DNA from: Fredinandcohnia quinoae
GTDB taxonomy: Bacteria; Bacillota; Bacilli; Bacillales; Bacillaceae_L
DNA length: 64,000 nucleotides
Assembly (NCBI RefSeq): GCF_022427965.1
Contig: NZ_JAKTTI010000010.1
Location: 43,273-107,272 of the forward strand
Reading direction: 5' to 3'
The notes under the pieces were generated by a model. The model saw nothing but the letters and a program-made list of their open reading frames with translations, did no database searches and was not told the origin of the DNA. This document shows, one piece after another, positions 51,251-60,331 of the stretch (within the stretch, counting starts at the first letter, position 1; each line of letters opens with the position of its first letter). A program made the translations under genes and the position numbers.

Positions 51251-51429
51251 AATATTATTCCCTCCATTTGATACATCGATTACTATTCTTTTATTTAGAT
51301 TAATGATAAATTATGCACTTTAAATTAATCAAAAACTAATATAATTAACTATTATTATATCTAATATAGCCACTATTGGTTCATTTATTTTAGAGGGCCC
51401 ATACGTCAAAAATATATCGCATTCCAATT

Positions 51430-52362
51430 TTATTGTGATAATCCTTCTAATATCGTATTTATATTCCATTCCATCATCGAAATATACGAATCACCGTCTT
51501 CACCAGGAGGAGCTAACGAATCAGTAAATACTTTTCCCATTATCGGTGTATCAGTCTCAGCAGAAACAGCTTCCATACTGCGTGCATCAATACTCGTTTC
51601 TACAAATAAACCTTTAATTTTCTCTTCGCGAATGATGTCTACAATTCTTGTGATTTGATCAGGTGTACCTTGATTCTCTTGGTTGATTTCCCAAATATAC
51701 TCACCTTTAAACCCATATGCCTCACTAAAATATTTGAAAGCACCTTCACTTGTTACAAGTATCCGTTGTTCTTCAGGGAGCTTATTAAATTTCTCAACTG
51801 CATATTCATGAAGTTCTTTAAGCTTTGTAATATATTCATCGGCATTTTTTTTATAAGTATCTGCATGATCTGGGTCAACCTTTATGAGACCATCTCTTGC
51901 ATTTTCAGCATATATAATTCCATTCTCTATATTTAACCAGGCATGAGGGTCTTCCTCCCCTTCCTTCCCTTTCGTCGTTAAATATTTTTCTTTAACCCCT
52001 TTACTCATTTGAAAGATAGGTGCATCTTTGCCATTCTTTCCGGCAGTCTCCATCAAATTATCAAACCATGCATTACCCGCTTCTAGATTAAGTCCATTAT
52101 AAAAAACGGCATCAGCATCTGTTGTTTTTTGAACATCAAGTGGCAGTGGATCATATTCATGAGGATTCGATCCGATTGGTGCTAGGCTATGGATTTCAAC
52201 TAAGTCTCCACCTACATTTTTGACAATATCATAGACAATTGAATACGTAGTAACAACTTGGACTTTACCATCTGAATTTGAACTCGTGCTTTTTTCATTA
52301 CATGCACTCAGTAAAAATACTGCAAAAATGGATAGTAGTATGAACAGCATACTTTTTTTCAT
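51430..52362 (-). CDS. mntA: Mn/Zn ABC transporter substrate-binding lipoprotein
   Basis: This 310-residue cluster A-I protein has a signal with lipobox (LLSAC). Metal ligands typical of the family appear in GSNPHEYDP (His), EDPHAWLN (His) and later Glu and Asp in VTSEGAF and FVETSID. It lacks the His-rich loop of zinc-specific proteins, which favours manganese. It is the last gene of a three-gene system and follows its permease by 20 bases. The symbol is based on the matching B. subtilis mntABCD (ytg) location. Confidence 0.88.
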   Translation of the reverse strand: MKKSMLFILLSIFAVFLLSACNEKSTSSNSDGKVQVVTTYSIVYDIVKNVGGDLVEIHSLAPIGSNPHEYDPLPLDVQKTTDADAVFYNGLNLEAGNAWFDNLMETAGKNGKDAPIFQMSKGVKEKYLTTKGKEGEEDPHAWLNIENGIIYAENARDGLIKVDPDHADTYKKNADEYITKLKELHEYAVEKFNKLPEEQRILVTSEGAFKYFSEAYGFKGEYIWEINQENQGTPDQITRIVDIIREEKIKGLFVETSIDARSMEAVSAETDTPIMGKVFTDSLAPPGEDGDSYISMMEWNINTILEGLSQ

Positions 52363-52382
52363 TCTTTGTTACCCTCCTCTTT

Positions 52383-53240
52383 CTATACTAAAGCAGATTT
52401 TTTCCGCTTCGCTTTCACCGTCTTCCAGATTAGTCCATGCCTTGGGGAAAATAGGAAAACTAAAATAAATATGGCTGTAGCTGCAAGAACAATGGCTGCA
52501 CCGGATGCTAAGTTGTAAGTAAAACTAAAGTACAAACCAGTTATTGATGAAATCACACCTATTCCTGCAGCCAGAAAAACCATCACCCATAGACGTTCTG
52601 TTAACAGGTATGCAGCAGCTGCTGGTGTAATCAACATCGCAACAACTAAGACAATTCCTACAGTCTGAAGGGAAGCAACCGTCACCATTGTAAGCAATGT
52701 CATTAGAAAATAATGAATGAAACGTGTTGGTAATCCATAGGCAGCCGCCATTGTTGAATCAAATGATGTAACCAACAATTCCTTAAAAAATAAATTGACA
52801 GCCGTTAATACAATAATTCCAGTTCCTAATGTAATCCACATATCAGATAATCTGACAGCCAATACATTACCGAATAAAATATGATACAAATCTGTACTGC
52901 TTTTCAGCATCGTAATGATGATGATCCCTGATGCAAATGCTGCTGTGAATACGATACCGATTGAAGTATCGTGCTTAATTCGGCTATGTTGAGTAACAAA
53001 TCCAATCCCTATCGCTGTTAGTAATCCTGTAAAAACAGCACCGAAAAAGAAATTAATGCCTAGCATATATGAGATCGCTACACCTGGTAATACTGCATGT
53101 GAAATCGCATCCCCCATTAGAGCCATTCCTCTAAGGATGATAAAACAGCCGATTACCCCACAAATGATTCCGACCATAATTGATGTTAATAACGCCTTTT
53201 GTAAAAATCCGTACTGAATAATCGCTTCAATAAAAGACAT
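52383..53240 (-). CDS. mntC: Metal ABC transporter permease (ABC-3 family)
   Basis: This 285-residue membrane protein has about eight to nine hydrophobic segments and the ABC-3 signatures MGDAISHAVLPGVAI and QTVGIVLVVAMLITPAA. It overlaps the stop of the ATPase gene by one base. B. subtilis has two permease genes (mntC and mntD) in this system; here only one is present, so it probably acts as a homodimer. Confidence 0.92.
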   Translation of the reverse strand: MSFIEAIIQYGFLQKALLTSIMVGIICGVIGCFIILRGMALMGDAISHAVLPGVAISYMLGINFFFGAVFTGLLTAIGIGFVTQHSRIKHDTSIGIVFTAAFASGIIIITMLKSSTDLYHILFGNVLAVRLSDMWITLGTGIIVLTAVNLFFKELLVTSFDSTMAAAYGLPTRFIHYFLMTLLTMVTVASLQTVGIVLVVAMLITPAAAAYLLTERLWVMVFLAAGIGVISSITGLYFSFTYNLASGAAIVLAATAIFILVFLFSPRHGLIWKTVKAKRKKSALV

Positions 53241-53983
53241 TATATGGTCACCCCGATTTCCTTCATGAATGCAAACTGACCTTTATAGGCCTTTTCAATA
53301 ACCCCAGGCTGGAATACTTCCTTAACCGTTCCATAGCTGATTAATTCTTTGTTTAATAAAATCAATTCATCGAAATAATCATTTGCTTTACTTAAGTCAT
53401 GGTGGACTACAATAACTGTCTTATTCTGATTACAGATTTCTTTTAGGATGTTGACTATCGTTTCTTCACTAGAAGCGTCAACCCCTACAAATGGTTCATC
53501 CAGAAAAAAGAGATCTGCTTTTTGCGCGAGTGCTCTTGCCAAAAATACACGTTGCTGTTGCCCACCAGATAATTCACCAATTTGTCTTTTACTAAACTCC
53601 TGCATCCCGACTCTTTCAAGACATTGAATAGCCCATTCTTTTTCTTTTTTCTTTGGTCGCTGGAATACTTTTAAATGTGGATATGTGCCAATTAGTACAG
53701 TATCAAGAACCGTGATCGGAAAATCCCAATCTATATCATTTCGCTGTGGGACATATGCAATTTTTTTTCTTACTTCTTTAATTGGCCGCCCTAGAACTTT
53801 TATTTCCCCTTTATCTTTTGGTATTAAATTTAACATCGCTTTTAAAAATGTTGACTTACCTGCCCCATTGGGACCAATAATCCCAACCAATTTACCAGCC
53901 TCAACCGAGAGGCTCACTCCTTTAACAGCTTCATTTCCATAATACGAAACATGCAAATCATGAATTGAGATTGCTGAAGTCAT
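53240..53983 (-). CDS. mntB: Metal ABC transporter ATPase
   Basis: This 247-residue ATPase has Walker A GPNGAGKST, signature LSGGQQQRV, Walker B LFFLDEPFVGVD and switch His VHHDLSKA. It is the first gene of the metal importer and lies behind an MntR-like box. The gene order ATPase-permease-binding protein differs from the B. subtilis order, in which the binding protein comes first. Confidence 0.94.
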   Translation of the reverse strand: MTSAISIHDLHVSYYGNEAVKGVSLSVEAGKLVGIIGPNGAGKSTFLKAMLNLIPKDKGEIKVLGRPIKEVRKKIAYVPQRNDIDWDFPITVLDTVLIGTYPHLKVFQRPKKKEKEWAIQCLERVGMQEFSKRQIGELSGGQQQRVFLARALAQKADLFFLDEPFVGVDASSEETIVNILKEICNQNKTVIVVHHDLSKANDYFDELILLNKELISYGTVKEVFQPGVIEKAYKGQFAFMKEIGVTI

Positions 53984-54039
53984 ATTTATTCCTCTCCCTA
54001 TTTTTCTTATAAGCTATTTTTATGCATGAACGATAAAAA

Positions 54040-54055
54040 GTTTCCTTAGTACAAA
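54040..54055 (-). promoter_or_regulatory. MntR-like box upstream of the metal ABC operon
   Basis: TTTGTACTAAGGAAAC on the minus strand matches the B. subtilis mntA operator (TTTGCATTAAGGAAAC, recalled) at 14 of 16 positions. Repression by Mn-loaded MntR is therefore likely and supports manganese as the substrate. Confidence 0.65.
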
Positions 54056-54122
54056 ATTTAATCCCTAAGAAAACATTTGTCAATTCTTTTGTTTCGACAA
54101 AGTTAGAATGTTTTACGAAATT

Positions 54123-54154
54123 AAAAAAAGCCGGGAATTTAATTTTCCCGACTT
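54123..54154 (-). terminator. Terminator of the men operon
   Basis: On the minus strand GTCGGGAA ... TTCCCGGC is followed by TTTTTTT, directly after menC. Confidence 0.88.
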
Positions 54155-54155
54155 C

Positions 54156-55256
54156 TTAAAATACCTTTTTCATTTTTGTTAGTTGTTGTATTCGTATCCG
54201 ATCTACTTCAAACCCAATTCCAGCTTCTTTAGGAACATGAATGTACCCATTTTCTACTATAACTTCTGGCTTAATAACATCCTGCGACCAATATCGTGAT
54301 GAGGCGGATATATCACCTGGGATTGTAAAGCCTGGAAGACTTGCAAGTGCAATATTATGAGCTCTTGAAATTCCTGTCTCAAGCATCCCGCCACACCATA
54401 CAGGAATATGGTGCTCCAAACAAAGATTATGGATTTTAATCGCTTCAGAAATCCCTCCTACCCTGCCAATTTTAAGATTGATTACCCGACAGCTTCCCAT
54501 TTCAATCGCCTTGCGAGCATCTTCATAGGTTACAATACTCTCGTCTAAGCAAACTGGAGTCATTATTTCTTTTTGCAATTTCGCATGGTCAATAATATCA
54601 TCTGCAGCAAGTGGCTGTTCAATCATCATTAACTTGAACTCATCTAGTGCTCTTAATCTCTCAATATCTTCTAGTGTGTAAGCTGAGTTTGCATCAACCA
54701 TTAATGAAAGATCAGGATAAACTTTTCTAATTTCTTTAAGTATCTCATAATCCTGGCCGGGTTTTATTTTTATTTTAACCCTCTTATACCCTTCATCAAT
54801 ATGTACTTGTATTTTTCCAAGCATTCTCTCAAACGTATCAATACTTACTACGACACCTGATTCAATTTTATCCTTCGTTCCACCAATAGCATTTGAAAGT
54901 GATATACCTTGGACTTTTGCATACAAGTCCCAAATTGCTATTTCAAGGCCAGCCTTCGCCATCTGATTTCGTTTCACAGATTGGAAGCGACTTTGTAGTT
55001 CATTTGGATGCTCAATTTCTTCATACAGTAGACTTTTCACAAAAAAGTCTTCAATTATATGCCAACTAGTCTTAATTGTTTCCTCCGTATACCATGGGGA
55101 AGAAAAAGCAACAACCTCTCCCCAACCAACCAAACCGTCATAATCTTCTACCTCTACTAAAATGCTCTCACGAAAGTCCACCTTTCCCAGACTAGATACA
55201 AAAGGCGAAAGTAGTCTCTGTTCAATAAGGTGAAGTGTTATCTTTTTTATTTTCAT
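54156..55256 (-). CDS. menC: o-Succinylbenzoate synthase MenC
   Basis: This 366-residue enolase-superfamily enzyme dehydrates SHCHC to o-succinylbenzoate. Catalytic Lys lies in RVKIKIKPG, metal ligands in MVDANSAY (Asp), MIEQPLA (Glu) and CLDESI (Asp/Glu), and the second Lys in INLKIGRVGG. It is the last of the men genes on the minus strand, following menE by 6 bases. Confidence 0.94.
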   Translation of the reverse strand: MKIKKITLHLIEQRLLSPFVSSLGKVDFRESILVEVEDYDGLVGWGEVVAFSSPWYTEETIKTSWHIIEDFFVKSLLYEEIEHPNELQSRFQSVKRNQMAKAGLEIAIWDLYAKVQGISLSNAIGGTKDKIESGVVVSIDTFERMLGKIQVHIDEGYKRVKIKIKPGQDYEILKEIRKVYPDLSLMVDANSAYTLEDIERLRALDEFKLMMIEQPLAADDIIDHAKLQKEIMTPVCLDESIVTYEDARKAIEMGSCRVINLKIGRVGGISEAIKIHNLCLEHHIPVWCGGMLETGISRAHNIALASLPGFTIPGDISASSRYWSQDVIKPEVIVENGYIHVPKEAGIGFEVDRIRIQQLTKMKKVF

Positions 55257-55262
55257 ATGTCC

Positions 55263-56729
55263 TCAACCTTCTATAAGTTCGATTAACTTTCTTCTCAATA
55301 ATTTATTTGATGCGTTTCTTGGTAGAGTGTCTACAATATAAATAGATTTTGGTATTTTATAGCGGGCTAGTTTTCCTTCACAAAAATAGATGACATCATC
55401 TGTATTCAAAATTCCTTCTTCAGCTAGTTTTATAAAAGCAATTGGCACCTGCCCCCATTGCTTGTCTTCAACACCAGTTACACCCGCTTCTGTAATATGT
55501 GGATGTGATAGTAATATAGCTTCGATTTCAGCAGGATACACATTTTCGCCACCTGATATAATTAAGTCTGATCTCCGGTCCTGAACAAAAAGAAAGCCCT
55601 CATCATCGACATAGCCAATATCCCCTGTATATAACCATCCGTCCTTTATTGCTTCAGATGTTGCATCAGGTCTGTTAAAATACCCAATTGATACATTAGG
55701 CCCCTTGACAACAATTTCCCCACTTTCATTTGGTTCAGCAATAATACCGTCTCGTTCAATCTTGATTTGGACAGGAAATAACGGTTTCCCTGCCGAACCT
55801 AATTTCGAAATACTATATTCGGGTGAAAGAGTGACTACCTGTGATGCTGTTTCAGTCATTCCGTATGTTTGGAAGACAGGTATTTGATGCTCAATACACG
55901 CTTCCAATAGTGGTTTCGGTGCAGGTCCTCCTCCTAGCAGCGCACATCGAAAGCTTTTCGGATATGTTCGACCTGCTAACTCCTCAATCATTCTTGTCAG
56001 TGTCACACTAACAACTGAAACAATTGTTACCCCATACTTCATAATTGCATCATTGGCTTTCTTCGCATCAAAGCCTTCGTGGATAACAGCTGTAATACCA
56101 TAAATAACACTTTTATATAATATGGAAAGTCCACTTATATGAAAAAAAGGAACGATGGCTAACCATCGATCATCCTGATGCAGCCCTAGATTTAAGCTTG
56201 AACCAATCGCACTCCACCAATGGTTCCCATATGATTGCATAACACCCTTTGGTTGACCAGTTGTTCCAGAAGTATACATGATTGTATCGGTCTTCTCTAT
56301 GGAGAATGTTTTTTCAACCTCAAAAGCTTTTTCAGGCAATGAAGGCATATCTTCAATAAATAATCTATTTTTATCAAAATGAATGGTTTTTTCATGAAAG
56401 GATGCCTCTGTAATTAACATATTTGTTTTAGAATCAATTAGCTGCCATTCAATTTCTTGATTTGAAAGCTTTGTATTAAGGAGAACGGTAATGACTCCAA
56501 TATATTTTAAGGCATGGATGACTTCAATCATTTCAATGCTGTTTTTCATTAAAATGGCCACAACATCATTCTTTTTTACACCAGCATATGTTAATTGATT
56601 TGCTTTTTTTAGGGCATGATTATGTAATTGTAGAAAAGTAATTTCCTTAGTTTCTGTTTTTATTGCGATTCGATCTGGTGTTAAAAAAGCTCGTTGCTCT
56701 AACCAATTTGGAATTTCTGTAGTTGTCAT
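55263..56729 (-). CDS. menE: o-Succinylbenzoate-CoA ligase MenE
   Basis: This 488-residue ANL-superfamily ligase has P-loop MYTSGTTGQPKGV, motif A5 FQTYGMTETASQV, A7 YTGDIGYVDDEGF, and the C-terminal catalytic Lys in RNASNKLLRRKL. It activates o-succinylbenzoate as the CoA ester for MenB. It is separated from menB by a repeat and a terminator hairpin, so it may need its own promoter or readthrough. Confidence 0.95.
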   Translation of the reverse strand: MTTTEIPNWLEQRAFLTPDRIAIKTETKEITFLQLHNHALKKANQLTYAGVKKNDVVAILMKNSIEMIEVIHALKYIGVITVLLNTKLSNQEIEWQLIDSKTNMLITEASFHEKTIHFDKNRLFIEDMPSLPEKAFEVEKTFSIEKTDTIMYTSGTTGQPKGVMQSYGNHWWSAIGSSLNLGLHQDDRWLAIVPFFHISGLSILYKSVIYGITAVIHEGFDAKKANDAIMKYGVTIVSVVSVTLTRMIEELAGRTYPKSFRCALLGGGPAPKPLLEACIEHQIPVFQTYGMTETASQVVTLSPEYSISKLGSAGKPLFPVQIKIERDGIIAEPNESGEIVVKGPNVSIGYFNRPDATSEAIKDGWLYTGDIGYVDDEGFLFVQDRRSDLIISGGENVYPAEIEAILLSHPHITEAGVTGVEDKQWGQVPIAFIKLAEEGILNTDDVIYFCEGKLARYKIPKSIYIVDTLPRNASNKLLRRKLIELIEG

Positions 56730-56767
56730 TTATAAAACCCCTTGTCCACCATTTATAAAGAAAACTC

Positions 56768-56846
56768 GGCGATTGCAGAGCCTTTTAGGCGACAGCAGAG
56801 CCGTAGTTGCACTTATTCGGATAAGAAAGTTTATACTTTCTTATCC
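56768..56846. repeat. Intergenic repeats and 12-bp palindrome between menB and menE
   Basis: GGCGATTGCAGAGCCTTTTA (56768) and GGCGACAGCAGAGCCGTAGT (56788) form two direct 20-base units. They are followed by a perfect inverted repeat with 12-base arms, GGATAAGAAAGT / ACTTTCTTATCC (56819-56846). Function unknown; the unit is mentioned because its period equals those of arrays A and B. Confidence 0.6.
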
Positions 56847-56852
56847 GTTGAA

Positions 56853-56885
56853 AAAAAAGCTTGATGAAAGGATCTCATCAAGCTG
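56853..56885 (-). terminator. Terminator downstream of menB, inside the men cluster
   Basis: AGCTTGATGA / TCATCAAGCT is a 10-base stem with T-tract TTTTTTTT on the minus strand. It separates menF-D-H-B from menE-C. Confidence 0.85.
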
Positions 56886-56893
56886 TCTTTGTA

Positions 56894-57712
56894 TTAAGGA
56901 AAACGTGGGAATTGACCGAAGTCTGGCTTGCGTTTTTCCTTGAACGCATCACGGCCTTCCTTCGCTTCATCAGTTGTGTAATACAATAATGTAGCATCTC
57001 CAGCCATTTGTTGTAGACCTGCTAACCCATCTGTATCAGCATTCATAGCAGCTTTGATAAAACGTAGTGCAGTTGGACTCTTCTCAAGCATTTCTTCACA
57101 CCATTTAATCGTTTCAGCTTCTAATTGGTCAAGAGGAACAACAGTATTTACTAATCCCATGTCTAGAGCTTCTTGTGCATTATATTGACGGCATAGGAAC
57201 CAAATTTCACGTGCTTTTTTATGTCCGATAATACGAGCTAAGTAACCTGAACCATAACCTGCATCAAAGCTACCAACCTTCGGACCTGTTTGCCCAAAAA
57301 TTGCATTATCTGCTGCAATCGTCAAATCACAAACAACATGTAATACATGTCCCCCACCAATTGCATAACCAGAAACCATAGCAATTACTGGTTTTGGAAT
57401 AACACGAATTAATCTTTGCAGATCCAGTACATTTAGACGAGGAATTTGGTCTTCACCAACATATCCACCATGTCCACGTACCTTTTGATCTCCACCTGAA
57501 CAAAATGCTTCATCACCTGCACCTGCAAGTACGATAACACCAATATTAGAGTCATCCCTTGCATATGCAAAAGCATCATACATTTCAGTTACTGTTTTCG
57601 GGGTAAATGCATTACGCACTTCTGGACGGTTAATTGTAATCTTTGCGATTCCGTTATATGTTTCATACAAAATCTCATCATATTTACGTTCAGCAATCCA
57701 TTCTACTGTCAT
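56894..57712 (-). CDS. menB: 1,4-Dihydroxy-2-naphthoyl-CoA synthase MenB
   Basis: This 272-residue crotonase-fold enzyme closes the naphthoquinone ring. Characteristic segments are [38 protein letters not shown] (oxyanion hole) and [16 protein letters not shown]; the C-terminus [20 protein letters not shown] is typical. RBS AAGGAGG. Confidence 0.97.
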   Translation of the reverse strand: MTVEWIAERKYDEILYETYNGIAKITINRPEVRNAFTPKTVTEMYDAFAYARDDSNIGVIVLAGAGDEAFCSGGDQKVRGHGGYVGEDQIPRLNVLDLQRLIRVIPKPVIAMVSGYAIGGGHVLHVVCDLTIAADNAIFGQTGPKVGSFDAGYGSGYLARIIGHKKAREIWFLCRQYNAQEALDMGLVNTVVPLDQLEAETIKWCEEMLEKSPTALRFIKAAMNADTDGLAGLQQMAGDATLLYYTTDEAKEGRDAFKEKRKPDFGQFPRFP

Positions 57713-57762
57713 AAGCTTGTCCTCCTTATATGTATTTTAATATGTATTGTATTGATCAGATA

Positions 57763-58572
57763 TTAATGACCATTTACAAACTCACTTACTATTTTACCAA
57801 AAAACTTTGGATTCTCCACATGAATTGCATGTCCTGCTCCATTAATTTCTATCTTTCTTGCATTTGGAAGTTGATTTTTCATACTTTCAGCAATCTTACA
57901 GAACTTTTCATCAAGCTGCCCACATAATAAAAGTGTAGGTATCTCCAGTTGACTTAAATGTCCCCAGTATGAGTCTTGAGCACCTGTTCCCATTCCTCGC
58001 AAGCTATTTGCCAAGCCTATATTTGAATTACTTAATCTACCATTTCGTATAGCAAATTGAGTTTCTAGTGGCAGCTTTTTTTGCGAAGAAAATAACGGGA
58101 TATTCTCCCAATAATGAACAAACTGCTCAATATCTTCCTTCTCAATTTTCATAGCAAGTTTTTCATCAGCATGTCTTCTAGTCTTTCTATCTTCCTCAGT
58201 TTGTAAACCAGGGGAACTGCTTTCTAGAATAAGCTTCGAAATTCTATTTTGATAGAGGGTGGCGATTGCGATTGCCAGTCTTCCCCCCATTGAATAACCA
58301 ACTAAATTAATGGTCTTTATTTTCAATGAATCAAGTATCGACAATATATCACATGCTACTTTTTGGATTTCATACCGCTTATAATCACTAGGGCTGTCTG
58401 TCATGCCATGGCCAATAATATCAATAAGGATGCATTGGAAATCCGATTGAAGGATTGAAACAATTTGCTTCCAACTCTTACTGCTGCCAGTGAACCCATG
58501 CAAAAAGAGTAGTGGCTCTCCCTCTCCTACTATTTCTACATAGTAATCGATTTCATTCGCTTCTATAAGCAT
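57763..58572 (-). CDS. menH: SHCHC synthase MenH
   Basis: This 269-residue alpha/beta hydrolase has nucleophile GYSMGGRLA (Ser near residue 95), oxyanion segment LHGFTGSSKSW and base GAGHAIHVE. It eliminates pyruvate from SEPHCHC. I chose the ATG at 58572, 8 bases after AAGGA; the ATG two codons earlier is too close. The start overlaps the end of menD, indicating coupling. Confidence 0.93.
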   Translation of the reverse strand: MLIEANEIDYYVEIVGEGEPLLFLHGFTGSSKSWKQIVSILQSDFQCILIDIIGHGMTDSPSDYKRYEIQKVACDILSILDSLKIKTINLVGYSMGGRLAIAIATLYQNRISKLILESSSPGLQTEEDRKTRRHADEKLAMKIEKEDIEQFVHYWENIPLFSSQKKLPLETQFAIRNGRLSNSNIGLANSLRGMGTGAQDSYWGHLSQLEIPTLLLCGQLDEKFCKIAESMKNQLPNARKIEINGAGHAIHVENPKFFGKIVSEFVNGH

Positions 58573-60331
58573 TTCCATATTCCTTTTTAATCAATTCATT
58601 TATTTCCCGGGAAACTTTACTCCACATTTTTCTGTGGATTGCGACATTTTCCTTCCGATCGGTTTTCACTTCAACTACAGATAGTCCTTTTGATGTAATG
58701 GAGTTATTAATTGCGGTTCTGAAGCCCTCCCAGTTTTTAACACGATTAAATGTTCCACCATACATGTTGACTACATGCTCATAATCAAGTCCAATCGGTG
58801 TTCCGAATAATGCTTCAAAATGCTTCTCTTCTGCTGATTGAGGTAGAAATGAGAATATTCCACCACCATCATTATTGATGATTACAATCGTTATGTCTAG
58901 ATGATGTTGCTTAGCAGCAAGAAGCCCATTCAAATCATGATAAAAGGAAAGATCGCCTATTACTAAAATTGTATGGGGATTTTGCGAACTAACTCCAAGT
59001 GCAGTTGAAACGATACCATCAATTCCATTTGCCCCCCGGTTCCCCATTATTTTTAATTGTTTTTCATTATTAGTAAAAAATGTATCGAGATCACGAATCG
59101 GCATACTATTTCCAACAAATAATGTGGCATCTCTTGGAATAATCTCTTGGAGCTCAGTAAATACTCTTCCCTCAAATAAGCTTTGCTCATCTTCGATTGA
59201 TGAACTACTTTCTTTTACGATGTTATTAATATGTACCCAAGTGTCGACCCAGTCAGATCGATCCTTTTCAGTGGTCATCTTTATTAACGTGTTACAAAAC
59301 TCCACTTCATCACAGTAGACCATTTCTGTTGCAGTCAGAGTTGGTTCACGCCAACCCCCATCACCATCCACTACAATCTGTGTAGCCTTTGGTTGCTTTT
59401 GAATATATTGCATAAGTGCTTTAGATACTGGCATCGCCCCAAAACGAATAATCAGTTCTGGATTATACACATCACAGAATTCTGGATTACGAAGAATCGT
59501 ATCATATCCATCAATAATAAGAGACTTTGAATGCTCCCCGCTTCTTAGCTGCGATAATGGGTCTGCTACGATTGGAAACTGTAATTTTTCTGCTAGCTGT
59601 GTGACTACATCGACAAATTCATGATCATCATGTGCACCACAAACAATAAGCCCTTTCGTAACATTTTTTACGATGCTTACAATATGGCCGATTTCGTCTT
59701 CATCGATTTTTGGTTTTCCCACTAAAATATTGACATGCTTTGTACGTTCTTGTCTACCTTGTCCCCAAAGGTTGTTCATTTCCAAGTTAGGGACTAACGG
59801 TTCACGAAATGGGAAATTCAAATGAACAGGACCTGCCGGGGCTGACATTGCCTTACCAGCAGCCCGTCCTGCAACCGTTCTAACATATTTAAGCATTTGC
59901 TCTGCATCTTCAGGAATAGCCATTTCAACAAACCACTTTGCAAAATTGCCATACAATTGATTTTGGTCAATGGCTTGAGGTGCACCGACATCGCGCAGCT
60001 CATGGGGCCTGTCCGCTGTTAATACAATTAATGGAATTCTTGCATTAAAAGCCTCTACAATTGCTGGGAAATAATTAGCGGCAGCCGTTCCAGACGTGCA
60101 AAGTATCGCAACTGGTTTTTGTTTCGCTTTTGCAACACCGAGTGCATAGAAAGCTGCTGAACGTTCATCAATATTAATTGTCACATTCATAGTAGGATGT
60201 TCTGCCATTAAGATAGCCATTGGTGTTGATCTTGATCCTGGGCTAATAATCACATCATTAACTCCAACACGTACCAATTCATCCACAAATGATGCAACAT
60301 AACTAGTTAAAGTATTATTCGTCGACTTCAT
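58553..60331 (-). CDS. menD: SEPHCHC synthase MenD
   Basis: This 592-residue ThDP enzyme adds a succinyl semialdehyde unit to isochorismate. Segments SPGSRSTPMAIL, ERSAAFYALGVAKA and the ThDP-Mg motif GDLSFYHDLNGLL match MenD. It overlaps menF by 17 bases. RBS AGGAGG. Confidence 0.97.
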   Translation of the reverse strand: MKSTNNTLTSYVASFVDELVRVGVNDVIISPGSRSTPMAILMAEHPTMNVTINIDERSAAFYALGVAKAKQKPVAILCTSGTAAANYFPAIVEAFNARIPLIVLTADRPHELRDVGAPQAIDQNQLYGNFAKWFVEMAIPEDAEQMLKYVRTVAGRAAGKAMSAPAGPVHLNFPFREPLVPNLEMNNLWGQGRQERTKHVNILVGKPKIDEDEIGHIVSIVKNVTKGLIVCGAHDDHEFVDVVTQLAEKLQFPIVADPLSQLRSGEHSKSLIIDGYDTILRNPEFCDVYNPELIIRFGAMPVSKALMQYIQKQPKATQIVVDGDGGWREPTLTATEMVYCDEVEFCNTLIKMTTEKDRSDWVDTWVHINNIVKESSSSIEDEQSLFEGRVFTELQEIIPRDATLFVGNSMPIRDLDTFFTNNEKQLKIMGNRGANGIDGIVSTALGVSSQNPHTILVIGDLSFYHDLNGLLAAKQHHLDITIVIINNDGGGIFSFLPQSAEEKHFEALFGTPIGLDYEHVVNMYGGTFNRVKNWEGFRTAINNSITSKGLSVVEVKTDRKENVAIHRKMWSKVSREINELIKKEYGNAYRSE

